A DNA stretch of 64,000 nt from Mytilus galloprovincialis (lineage: Eukaryota > Mollusca > Bivalvia > Mytilida > Mytilidae), in NCBI RefSeq assembly GCF_965363235.1, contig NC_134847.1, forward strand, positions 50,964,805 to 51,028,804. The letters are read 5' to 3'. The notes beneath the pieces are model-generated. The model searched no databases. It was not told where the DNA came from and worked only from the letters and a program-made list of their open reading frames with translations. Shown in pieces: positions 56,601-64,000 of the stretch (the stretch's first letter is position 1; each line of letters begins with the position of its first letter). Position numbers and translations under genes: made by a program.

Positions 56601-58631
56601 TTTTTGAAAAAAATTGCAACTAGATTTTCCTTTTTTAGAAACCTTCTGTTTCAATTTCAGGTCAATTGTAATAACAAATATTGACGTAGATCAGTTTACA
56701 TTTACATCGATGCACTTGGATAAAAGAACTGGTAAGCCTATATCTATTCATTTATTTATTATGAAACATTTTATTTGAATTAAATAAAATTGAAGGGAAA
56801 CTTTTATGAAATAAACGGCTTAAAAGTTGTTTGAACCAAGGATTTGTGTAGTTCTATACAAATCCTTGTTTGGACGCATTTATAATACTGTTTTACACAC
56901 GTTGATTACTTAGTAGGTTATCTTTAATATATTTCAGCTTAAATGCACAATATTCTTCCCAAATATGCTTCACTCTTACACATATTCGTAGTTTTATATT
57001 CTATAAGCCATGCCTAATAATCCCTTTACATCAATATGTTGCTTCGGTATAATTATTTGAAAGTCACTTCTATCTTTTCTTTCAGGGAAGCTTTACGCTG
57101 TCTCACCTGGGCTTTTTTATTCAACGAACGTTCAGTGGCATTTGATAGAAGTCGATCCATTAACTGGCAAATCAGAAAGTGTTTTTCAGATTGCTTCATT
57201 TGGTAAGATCATACAGTATTTATTTGTTTATTCGTATTTTTTAAAATGGTAACAATGCAGAGTTTTGAAAAGAACGCACTTATGACGAAATGTTTGATGG
57301 ATGTTTAATATATCACAACAGTAATCAAGTTTATTTCATATCGGTTGAGAATAAGCTTCTCTTATTGGATAAAAAGGGGCCACATGACATTCATTATTCA
57401 GTAATAAATTCCAGCGGTCATTAACAGAACAAAACGGACTAGAAAACCGGTCGTTAACGGTTTTTTATATGATAATGATCGGTGGGGCGTGATGCCCGTC
57501 TGTTAATGACCGTTGGGGCGTGGTTTCTCTGTTAATGACCGATGGGGCGTGGTTTATCTCACAAGAGAGATGTCCCTTTTATAATAAAACATTTTACTGT
57601 TTTCAATATTATATTTAAGTTGTTGAATTGTTTCCATATGTTTTGGTAAATTATAAAATAATAGGGAACTTGATTGAGTATTCATATACTGAAAAATTGC
57701 ACTAAAATGAATAGCAGTTTTACTACGGCTTGTCTTCACTCTTTGCCATAGAAATCGTAAAACTACTCGAATTTGCTTTGGACATTTTGAATTTATGAGA
57801 ATTTTTAGAAAAACCTGGTTCCTCAATGAAATAAACATAATAGTTATTGAAAAACTGGTCATTATCGTGATATATGGACTGCCCGTAGGACAGTAGTATT
57901 GACTGTGACAGTGATAATGACCCTGCCTTCGGCTCAGTCATTATCACTATCTTAGTCAATACAACTGTCCTGTGGGCAGTCCATATATCACGATAATGAC
58001 CAGTTTTTCAAGAACTATTATGTAAATATCAAGGAGACGCGAAAGATACTAAAGAGTTATCCAAACTCACAAGTCGAAAACAAACTGACAATGCCATTGT
58101 AAAAATGAAATGACAAACAAAACAAAAAACACTACAAAGAAATCTAAGAACTGTGCAAAACTCGAATATATGAGAAATAATAATTGAATTTTAAAGTGGA
58201 AGGCGACGTGTGGAACAAAACATTTAACTGAAGATGGAAGATCTCGATTCGGTATAATGTAGGCACTCGTATACTGAACTTCTTTTCTTCTGAATCAATC
58301 GGGTTTTTTTTCTGGTTCAATTAAGACTCAGATTAAGATCCAACGAAAACACAGAAAAAGAATAAACAAAAACATAAAAAAAAATGGGGGAAAAAATTTC
58401 TTGAAAAAATTCATCGCTTAAATTTTTTATACAGGTTATTTTGCACGATACTATGGAGGAAGTATTTTCAATGGTATAAGTCCTGAAGGTGTTTTGTATC
58501 ATGTCTTCAGACTAGCTGACACAGATGCTGACGTCATAGCTGCCATTGACATCGCCAAGAAAACAGTTACATTCTCAGAAATAACAAATTTAAGAAGTGT
58601 CCATAACTTAGCGCTTGTGAACATGCCATAG
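35611..58631 (+). CDS. Gene B: tandem paralogue of gene A, secreted LPMO-like plus beta-propeller-like protein, 545 aa
   Basis: Exons: 35611-35718, 36159-36303, 43893-44008, 53683-54340, 55639-55864, 56661-56731, 57086-57202, 58435-58631; same phases as gene A. Signal peptide 1-19 (ends QSWC), leaving H20 at the mature N-terminus (HLCLIFPEQRGDM). Candidate second ligand H78 (NYNHYEVGFPGYMDIA), C130-x-x-C133, F149-Y-Q-C152-A-D154 as axial/disulfide block; sequon NFT in QKNFTTIV conserved with gene A. The propeller-like part keeps the most conserved strands (WAEYDPIR, GNENSPDRLQARLY, KLYAVSPGL, LIEVDPLTGKS, ADTDADVIAAIDI). Introns are much larger than in gene A: intron 2 (7.6 kb) holds a fold-back transposon and intron 3 (9.7 kb) an acyl-CoA-synthetase-like gene. 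No stop or frameshift was seen in the exons, so both copies look functional. Function is inferred from motifs only. Confidence 0.88.
36402..36495 (+). repeat. Short tandem of CATTTGCGCCGAT-like units
   Basis: About four diverged copies (CATTTGCGCTGAT, CATTTGCGCCAAT, CATTTGTGCCGAT, CATTTGCGCCGAT) separated by T-rich spacers. The array directly abuts the fold-back element. Confidence 0.8.
36540..36735. repeat. Palindromic-unit array, left arm of the fold-back element
   Basis: About nine units of ~21 bp, each an inverted repeat of TGTCGT...ACGACA with variable AATT/TTAT centres. It mirrors 39986-40242. Confidence 0.9.
39986..40242. repeat. Palindromic-unit array, right arm of the fold-back element
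   Basis: About twelve units. A higher-order alternation of GATGTCGTTATAACGACAT and TTATGTCGAAATTACGACAT is visible, with a period of about 42 bp. Confidence 0.9.
40285..43198. other. Remainder of gene B intron 2, low-complexity and AT-rich
   Basis: No coding signal. An A-rich tract lies at 40560-40750 followed by a run of about 16 C near 40750-40766. The short open frames there are low complexity. Confidence 0.45.
43199..43342. repeat. Long hairpin in gene B intron 2
   Basis: Arms AATATATCGTGATTTTACCA... and complement, outer arms AATAATTCATGG/CCATGAATTATT. The core is TTTACCCCTCGCTATCACTCAGGGTAAA. Confidence 0.92.
43640..43885 (+). repeat. Dispersed repeat, CACCTACGATAGTAG family, abutting gene B exon 3
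   Basis: Begins GCCTCACCTACGATAGTAGC, has a (TTCG/TCCG)n microsatellite at 43683-43770, and continues through GTTAAAGTTTTTGGTCAAGG to TTCTAATTTTAATG. A longer copy is at 52213-52660. Its end lies about 10 bp before the exon 3 acceptor (AG at 43891-43892). Confidence 0.85.
44271..44391. repeat. Long hairpin in gene B intron 3
   Basis: Arms CCTTTGTATGAGGTCGATAC... and a near complement ending GCCTCATACAAAGG. The core is GAGGACGAAGTCCGAGGTC. Confidence 0.9.
44890..45035 (+). repeat. Dispersed repeat, TTTATAGCTGACTATGCGGT family
   Basis: Contains TTTATAGCTGACTATGCGGT, GTGACCTATAGTTGTT and CAATCATACCACATCTTCTT. Other pieces lie at 50405-50535, 46128-46190 and 24450-24540 (inverted), and in the arms of the fold-back element. 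Confidence 0.8.
45190..45360 (+). repeat. Dispersed repeat with GGATCC-rich ends
   Basis: Runs from GGTGGATCCAGAACTTTTCG through a G-run and C-run to CGCTGGATCCGCC. It looks like a widespread invertebrate GGCGGATCCAG repeat. No coding content. Confidence 0.6.
45650..45752. repeat. Hairpin with ~25-bp inner arms
   Basis: GTGTCGTCATCGGCATTGT and its complement ACAATGCCGATGACGACAC face each other about 55 bp apart. The open frames on both strands here are products of the palindrome. Confidence 0.85.
46941..47012 (-). tRNA. tRNA-like sequence, probably a SINE head or tRNA pseudogene
   Basis: On the minus strand: A-box-like CTGGTGTAGTGGTATGTGTC and B-box GAGTTCGAAGCCC with tRNA-like spacing. The stems were not confirmed. 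Confidence 0.5.
47013..47861. other. Upstream region of the acyl-CoA-synthetase-like gene
   Basis: Includes several GTGGGGCGAGT-type repeats (47060-47250). A GGGGTGATC/GATCACCCC inverted repeat sits upstream at 46748-46787. No coding exon was seen. Confidence 0.4.
47862..49484 (+). CDS. Intronless acyl-CoA synthetase-like AMP-binding enzyme (ANL superfamily), 540 aa
   Basis: One open frame from the ATG at 47862; an in-frame extension to 47832 starts only at TTG. The enzyme would activate a carboxylic acid with ATP to an acyl-adenylate and then an acyl-thioester. Motifs in order: P-loop T-T-S-G-S-T-G-L-P-K near residue 200, Y-G-S-S-E-M near 335, W-F-R-T-D-D near 410, G-R-C-S-D near 430, and P-K-T-V-T-G-K near 520 with the catalytic lysine. 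Length is normal for medium-chain ACSF2-like or 4-coumarate:CoA-ligase-like proteins; the substrate is not predictable. No organelle or signal peptide is obvious. It lies in intron 3 of gene B on the same strand. The lack of introns suggests a retrogene or a naturally intronless lineage expansion. The frame is intact. Confidence 0.92.
   Translation: MENSQWTIGGRLKHHASVRPDKTAFTIRPAKGTRDVISCHEIYEQSLSFAAGLFQKGLRKGNTVGISFFNSRQWLIATFGCQIIGAIPFHFKFRSEDGKEVIQILQILGNCTAIILDSNEKTNNKFIEGLVNSTNDKEKTVLSHLKCVICEGLENGPIQCINFTDVLTLGSEFDKSCLPETFPDDVIIYLTTSGSTGLPKLVPKTHIQLLDYGEGAVFACGMTADDVFFNDRLFDWLGGYPVVYLVSGSTHVTLLDQFTIGSFSDICDFMWQVMESEKCTVSKMLPLFIFELLKRENPTYRLRIIDTSGLPVPANCAEVLGRFCDEFVSHYGSSEMNFVSFKHVKSQSEFSDYCVGKPLPWIEMKVVNKNGETAEKNEDGELFVRNKKSFNGYFGNQHETDKSFDADGWFRTDDVAYMNEESEYVVHGRCSDIILCYGAPLKPSNIEAVMMKHPGITEVCVLRISDPISFQKPCVCVVPKDDITLTVDELEAFALQGAINLKAMLIKTQKYVIFEKFPKTVTGKPNRKEILEIAEQRLQF
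49485..50404. other. Non-coding stretch after the acyl-CoA-synthetase-like gene
   Basis: AATAAA occurs at about 49534 and 49734, possible poly(A) signals. No further gene seen. Confidence 0.4.
50405..50535 (+). repeat. Dispersed repeat, TTTATAGCTGACTATGCGGT family, diverged copy
   Basis: TTTATAGCTTACTATGCGGT, CAGTGACCTATATTTGTTAT and GTGCCACATCTTCTT match 44890-45035. Confidence 0.75.
50540..52212. other. Intronic AT-rich stretch
   Basis: No gene. Diverged pieces of dispersed repeats occur near 51850-51960 and 52030-52130 (TTAAACCTGGTTTCATAGC). Confidence 0.4.
52213..52660 (+). repeat. Dispersed repeat, CACCTACGATAGTAG family, longer copy
   Basis: GCCCCACCTACGATAGTAGA, a CCGTTCG microsatellite, then two tandem runs of the GTTCAAGGTAGTTTTTGATG...CACGGTCCACTGAA block. 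Same family as 43640-43885. Confidence 0.88.
52853..53645 (+). repeat. ~0.8-kb dispersed repeat ending just before gene B exon 4
   Basis: Starts AGCTCACCTGACCCAAACGG, includes a (GTC)n tract and GGCCAAATTTAACCAAACCT, and ends GTGAGCGACACAGGCTCTTA. It ends about 37 bp before exon 4. Confidence 0.8.
57460..57557 (+). repeat. Tandem repeat of ~30 bp in gene B intron 7
   Basis: About three units of TGTTAATGACCGNTGGGGCGTGGTTT, the first diverged (ATAATGATCGGTGGGGCGTG). Confidence 0.85.
57843..58017. repeat. Long near-perfect hairpin in gene B intron 7
   Basis: Arms of ~80 bp (GTTATTGAAAAACTGGTCAT... and complement) around a core CCTGCCTTCGGCTCAG. This is one of the longest palindromes in the window. 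Confidence 0.95.
58024..58150 (-). repeat. Fragment of the Penelope-like 3' end
   Basis: GAGACGCGAAAGATACTAAAG, then ACAAACTGACAATGCCATTG, matches 13190-13290 with divergence. It directly follows the palindrome. Confidence 0.65.
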
Positions 58632-59639
58632 ATTTATAGTTATGTGTTTTGTAATTGATTTTATATAAATTTTGAAATTTCAGTTAAGGGCTTTACCGCT
58701 TTTCTTCATATTGATAGGCACATATTAATCTTGAATACATAATTTCAGTGACATATGCGGATAATATAGATATCCAAATTGCCCTTGTAGGTATAAAATG
58801 TGATTAACTGGATAATTGAGTTAAAAACGCTTTATATCATTGACAATATCATATTTTGCTTGGTATACATGCATAGAATGTTCAGCATCTTAACCTTCGC
58901 TGCAAGTCTCTTATTGGTTTAGTTTAATTCGTGAGAAACGAAGCAGACGAACTGTTTCATGTTTCAATTAGGTTGCTTTTGATATAACAATTTTTAAGTA
59001 TTGTTTTGTGACAGTATTGCATTTCAATTTTTTGAAGCTTTGTGGGATTTTCTTGTGATAGTCTTTGCTGTGCTTTAATTTGAAACTTCGTTTGTTCACT
59101 CCTTTAACTATTGTTGATGAATTGTTGGTGTATAATTGTCCCCGCAAATTTTATGTGCTGAAGAACTGAAAAGTAGTTAGGAGATGTTCCTTCTCTTTTA
59201 GTTGTCACTACTTTACGGTTAATAGAAATGAATTTCGTTACCATATAGAGTGAACATAGTCAGTCGGATTTCTAAGGCTGCTGTTTTGAAGAAGTCACTT
59301 CCGTTTGTTGAAATGAAAATTATCACTACATGAAAAATAAAGATGAAGAATAATAATGTTACGCATTTTTAGTTTGTTACCATACAAATTCAAAGGAGAC
59401 AATCATTTGACTTGAATGGATGGTATAAATTAAGGCGAAAGAAGTTCACGGATGTTTAAATTTCCTAAATCTATACGAAAAATATAAATCAAGATAACAA
59501 ACTAACACTGAGTAAATTGTATAAACTCTAAAGAAGCTAAACCGTGTGCGTTGGAAGGTTAGTCGTCTCCCAAATGCTATGTGTATGAATACTCATCATA
59601 CGATATCACACTCCGTCAAAAATTCATGGTCGAAAATAG
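58632..59639. other. Gene B 3' UTR and spacer
   Basis: AATAAA at 59336-59341 is a candidate poly(A) signal. No coding signal. Confidence 0.4.
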
Positions 59640-60045
59640 GACTCAAAATAAGACGCAAAAATATCTAAAAATATCGAGTGGCTCAACCAATAAGTGGTGG
59701 TGACCGTAAAACTTCTGAATGACGGTTTTAATCGTCCTTCCTTGCAACTCAGTTAGAGCAATCTTTGTGTGTAGGAAGTGTATGAGTGTAACATATCTAA
59801 TTCAGATTTATAAAGGTCAAATGATTGTGCAGAGGGTGTTTTACTGCTCTTTCTGCTGAAAAATTGGAATTTGACAGTTAAATACGTTGCAATCATTACG
59901 TTTGTCATGTTTTAATCTATTTCAATATCTAAGAAAAGATCGAAATATGTATCAAACCTTATAGTTTCGAAAGCAACTTTAATATCAAATTCACTGGTAA
60001 ATATGAGATGCAAGCATTAAATGAACTACGGATTTATTCAGATAT
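59640..60045 (-). pseudogene. Decayed Penelope-like RT fragment
   Basis: On the minus strand, diverged matches to the RT C-terminus appear in order: YFDLFLDIEID near 59930, then PSAQSFDLYKSELD near 59840, and FYGHHHLLVE near 59710. Stops and frame changes are present. Confidence 0.65.
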
Positions 60046-60484
60046 TAAAGAACTTCTAATTTCTGTTAATTTCAGTCTTTGAGAATTTTCTGTTTTAATT
60101 CAGCTGCAGGTGAGTACAAAAAAAAGTCTAACAGTAGTGCTTCACAATTAGTATAGGAATACCGACTGGGTGTTGAAATATATTTATAACTAAGTTGTTG
60201 TTAAATAAAATTTTGGTGACATCATCTCCATGAATTTGTATTTTAAAGGACTTTCCGATTGGAATTTTCCTTGGATTTCGGTATTTTTTGTAATTTGACC
60301 TTTTAATGCATTTCATTCCTGATCCGACATCACAAATTTCAAAACATTATGCGCAGCTAATAACTATATCAGAACACGAGTTAAGCGTTAGCAAGATGAC
60401 GTTTGACTCTATACTTTATCGAAATGAATTATTTTGTTTTTGGAAGTGCATTTAAAATGATAATGTCAAAACTGGATTGACTAA

Positions 60485-60860
60485 TTAAACTCATCATAGA
60501 TACCAGGATTAAAATTTTATGTTTACGCCAGATGCACGTTTCCTCTACACAAGACTCATTAGTGACGATCGAATACAAAAATATTATTAAGGCCAAATAA
60601 AGTACAAAGTTGAAGAGCATTCAAAAACAAAATTTCTAAAAATTTGGCCAAGCACAGCTAAGGTAATCTTTTACTGAGGTAGAAAAGCCGAAGTATTCAA
60701 AAATCCAACGTTGTGTTTGCAGTTAATTTGTTATTATGAACATACCAATGGTAACTCAAGTCAACACATAAGTGCTGACTACGGGCTGGTGATACCCGCG
60801 GAGAATTAAAACTCCACCAGCAGTCCCATTAGAGCTTGGAATAATGGCAAATCTTGGAAT
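60485..60860 (-). repeat. Inverted diverged copy of the repeat in gene A intron 3
   Basis: On the minus strand it contains CACTAATGAGTCTTGTGTAG and TAATCCTGGTATC, related to 24925-25245. It extends through GGTGATACCCGCGGAG-type text near 60790. Confidence 0.65.
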
Positions 60861-62161
60861 TCAACTTTTACGCCTCAATCAATCACGAAACAAGATGTTT
60901 TAATAACTAATAGTAGAACTTTATATTTGTCGTTAGCTATGAACACAAAAAGACGATGAAAGTATCCCTTCTTTATATTGGATACTGAAACTTCACAGTG
61001 ATTCTTGTGGGGAAAAAAAGAGTCATATCTTTTTTAATTGACTGCATATTTGTTCAGTTCGTTTGATTGATATTTCGACAAACAGTCGGAGTTCTAAAAT
61101 ATCTATTAGCCGACTTGTTTTTTTATACTCGTATTAAGCAGAATTCAAATTGAACATTTTAGAAGGGCTTTTAAAGACCAAAAGAAAAACCATTCTACCA
61201 CGTGCATTTTTTAAGATAGTATAATTGATATTAATGGTTTAAGATTGTAGTATTCTTCTTAACCAATAACAACCACTGATGATTGTTTTCTGGCGTGAGA
61301 CAGGCACAATGAACAGAATGCGGCTGGACAAACATGTTTGTAATTAAGCGCTCAACCCTATAACATATATAGAAGTAGTTTAAATTACAATATTAGAGTA
61401 AACCATAAAACAGCTTGAGAAGGTCTTGACTAAACAGATTAGAGTTCACAATAAAAAAAAAAACTGTCAAAATGACAAAATGACAAAAGAAAAAAGTTTC
61501 GATCTACGATTACTCGCTATTACTATTCGTGACTTAATTAAAAATCTGTTAAGTGACTCAACCCATTTTGCACATTAGTTGAAAATTCAGTTATAGTCAG
61601 AAAGAATAGAATCAGAGGTTAGAAGTTAGACTTATAGTCAACATACCAGTCAATTACTGAACATAATGAACAAGTCCAAGTTTGAATAAACAAGTCCAAG
61701 TTTGGTAAAAATCTAGGATAGTTTAAGAAAGTTTAGAAATTTCAAAAACTTTAACCACAGTATGAATATGTGTGGATGCCGCCGCTGACGCCGGCGAAGG
61801 AATGTAGAACCGCTATGTCTCGCTTTTACGACAAAAGTCGCAGGCTTGACAAAAACTATAAATGCAACGACCAACGTTGCTATAGACGAATTTAAAAAAA
61901 AAGACATATCCATTTAGCAATTAGATAGGGTTTTAATAGGAAAACCTTAACATGCAATCCTCCTTGTAATGGGAGACTTTTAATGTTAAGTTTGGAATGA
62001 ACAATGTAGGTCACGAGAACATCAAGGGAAGGCAAGGAATAAGAATAAGAAATGAAAGGTATGATCAGTTTTTGGTAATTGTTAGAGGAACAACCGGGTT
62101 ATTACTTGCACCATCTTACCACGATTTTTGGGAAGAATGAAATGCTATAAAAAATCAGCAA
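60861..62161. other. AT-rich non-coding stretch
   Basis: No gene or RNA recognised. A few A-runs and short direct repeats only (AAACAAGTCCAAGTTTG twice near 61670-61700). Confidence 0.4.
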
Positions 62162-62508
62162 TCAATGATATCGGATATGTTCCTTACGTCGTAACTGCAA
62201 TCCCGTTCCCTTTCATAAATGTGACCTACCGAATTAGAATTAGACTATTTACCGGATTTGTTATCACATAAGCAACACGACGGATGCCACATGTGGAGCA
62301 GGATCTGCTTACCCTTTCGGAGCACCTGAGATCACCCCTAGTTTTTGGTGGGGTTCGTGTTGTTTATTCTTTAGTTTTCTATGTTGTGTCATGTGTACTA
62401 TTGTTTGTCTGTTTGTCTTTTTCATTTTTAGCCATGGCGTTGTCAGTTTATTTTCGATATATGACTGTTTGACTGTCCCTTTGGTATCTTTCGTCCCTCT
62501 TTTATGTT
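62162..62508 (+). mobile_element. Severely 5'-truncated Penelope-like element, 3' end only
   Basis: Starts AATGATATCGGATATGTTCC (last RT codons) and carries the 3' UTR to TTTCGTCCCTCTTTTAT. It is highly similar, in the opposite orientation, to 13185-13508. The matching open frames inside both copies lie in this UTR. Confidence 0.88.
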
Positions 62509-63004
62509 GTTTTACCTTCGCTTGAATAGTTTTTTAATATGGGAAATAGTTTTGAGACTTTTCTTTAGTCTTTTTCACGTCGCTGATAAATCAATCTCAA
62601 CAGTTGAACCTAGGCGTAGACATGCTGGATACTACAAGTAGAAATATTATCACAGAATTATCAAAACTATATTGTAATACCAATTGTGCTCAAACAGATG
62701 CACATCTGTCCAAATTTCTCCGAAAATACAGACCAATATTGAATCTGAGATGTCTACACAAGATACAATATATAAAAAAATAAATTACAAAGAGTCGTCA
62801 ACATGTCACACTAAACCATTCTATACATACCTAATTTGTTAGTTTTCAGGTCTCAATTTATTCAAAACAATATGCATTCAAATTTAAAAAAAAACAACAA
62901 AGAAACACATCAAATCAACTTATAAAGCTATACATAAATAAACTCATTTCTGATATTGATAAATATAAAAAAAACCTGAAAAGTAAGTATTTATTACAAA
63001 CAGA

Positions 63005-63195
63005 AGATCACAAAACCAGTACTAATAAAATCAATACACTAAAAAGACTGAAACAGTACTGACAAAATCAGTCCTTAAACAGTACCGACAAAATCAGTCC
63101 TTATGCAGTACTGAAAAAATCTACTGAAACAGTACTGAAATGATACTGACAAAATCAGTACTGAAACAGTACTGAAACAGTACTGAAATAGTACT
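63005..63195. repeat. Tandem array of CAGTACTGA-containing units
   Basis: Repeated AACAGTACTGACAAAATCAG and shorter ACAGTACTGAA units, about nine in all, with irregular period. Confidence 0.85.
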
Positions 63196-64000
63196 CAGGG
63201 GCGTAGCTGCCGTTAGGCACTTTAGGCACGTGCCTACACATAATTTTTTCACAAATATTTGTTTTTTATTTAAAAAATTAATAAACAACGTTATATGTAG
63301 ATCAGTGGACTCCAGTGAAGTTGTCACAACTCTAATTATCGAATGTCATGGGCTCTCGTCCTTTAATAGTGAAAAGAATATTGGATAGAATTGAATGTTT
63401 TTTATGTGTGTATCTTATATAGAAACTATAAACTAGAACTTTGGTTCGGATCATTTCAATTTTATCAACAAATTCTTGAATGAACCTCAACTTATACTCA
63501 ATTTTTAATTAGTTGTTGTTAGTTTTCAACTAGCTTTCCACTTTGTCTTCACCCGACTTGCCAATGTTGGTCGTCCGTTTGGCTGTGCAGGATGTATAAA
63601 TACGTAGTCACGTCTGGTCAGAATGGGGACATTTAATCTTATGCCTAGTTGTAGAGAGAATGCCACTCTTTGAGGAGTTCGTAGTTGGCCTACTGAAAGG
63701 CAAAGTGCCTGCTCCTATCCCATAATCCCTCATTTTCCAATGCATGGCATTTTCAAATTTCCAAACCTTCGTCCTTTACAACACCTATTACAGGACTAAT
63801 TTTAAGCTCCCTGTTGTGTTTATTGTAAATAATCATTTTTTTTTTTCTAAACTTGCATAAATATTTTACACTGGATGTTTAAAAATCAATCTATCAACTA
63901 GCTTCCAGTAGTTTTGAGTACCTTCAGATCTACGTGTAATGACCACAATTATTCAAATTCCTAAGTAAGTAGGGATTTTACAGTAGAGCGGGATATAAAG
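63196..64000. other. Non-coding end of window, possible hAT-like terminus at 63196
   Basis: CAGGGGCGTAGCTGCCGTTA directly follows the tandem array and resembles the CAGGG-type ends of hAT transposons. No transposase or matching right end is visible. Confidence 0.3.

Overview
The window looks like AT-rich nuclear DNA from a bivalve mollusc, most likely a marine mussel (Mytilus-like). The basis is short exons with GT-AG introns, a C1q-domain gene, Penelope-like, BEL/Pao and LINE fragments, tRNA-derived SINE heads, and many interspersed repeats of types I associate with mussels. There are no bacterial-style operons. All gene models were built by eye from reading frames, splice signals and paralogue comparison.

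Layout. 1-1.5 kb: decayed BEL/Pao retrotransposon (-). 2.3-2.8 kb: two bHLH exons (+) of a clockwork-orange/Hes-like gene; a possible 3' exon lies at 14.0-14.9 kb. 3.2-8.3 kb: a complete three-exon DUF3504 (Crypton-type tyrosine-recombinase-like) gene (+), 605 aa, full of hairpin repeats. 8.3-12.0 kb: an ORF-intact LINE (-) with a 12-bp target-site duplication, inserted just after that gene's stop codon. 13.2-22.9 kb: mostly repeats, including Penelope-like and L1/Tx1-type fragments. 22.9-30.0 kb: gene A (+), 8 exons, 547 aa. 30.7-32.8 kb: C1q-domain gene with two frameshifts (+). 33.1-35.2 kb: Penelope-like pseudogene with nested insertions, then a SINE. 35.6-58.6 kb: gene B (+), 8 exons, 545 aa, a tandem paralogue of gene A whose introns hold a 3.8-kb fold-back transposon and an intronless acyl-CoA-synthetase-like gene. 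58.6-64 kb: repeats.

The main discovery is the gene A/gene B pair. Each encodes a secreted protein whose predicted mature N-terminus is a histidine. A second histidine lies in an N-Y-N-H-Y motif, and a C-x-x-C ... F-Y-Q-C-x-D block resembles the C-terminal half of AA15-type lytic polysaccharide monooxygenases (LPMOs). The following ~370 residues look like a beta-propeller. This suggests a histidine-brace copper domain fused to a propeller, a combination I do not recognise as described.

The second theme is structural. The window is packed with long near-perfect palindromes (about a dozen) with AT-rich arms and CpG-containing cores. There is also a fold-back element whose long inverted repeats contain arrays of palindromic TGTCGTNATNACGACA-type units.
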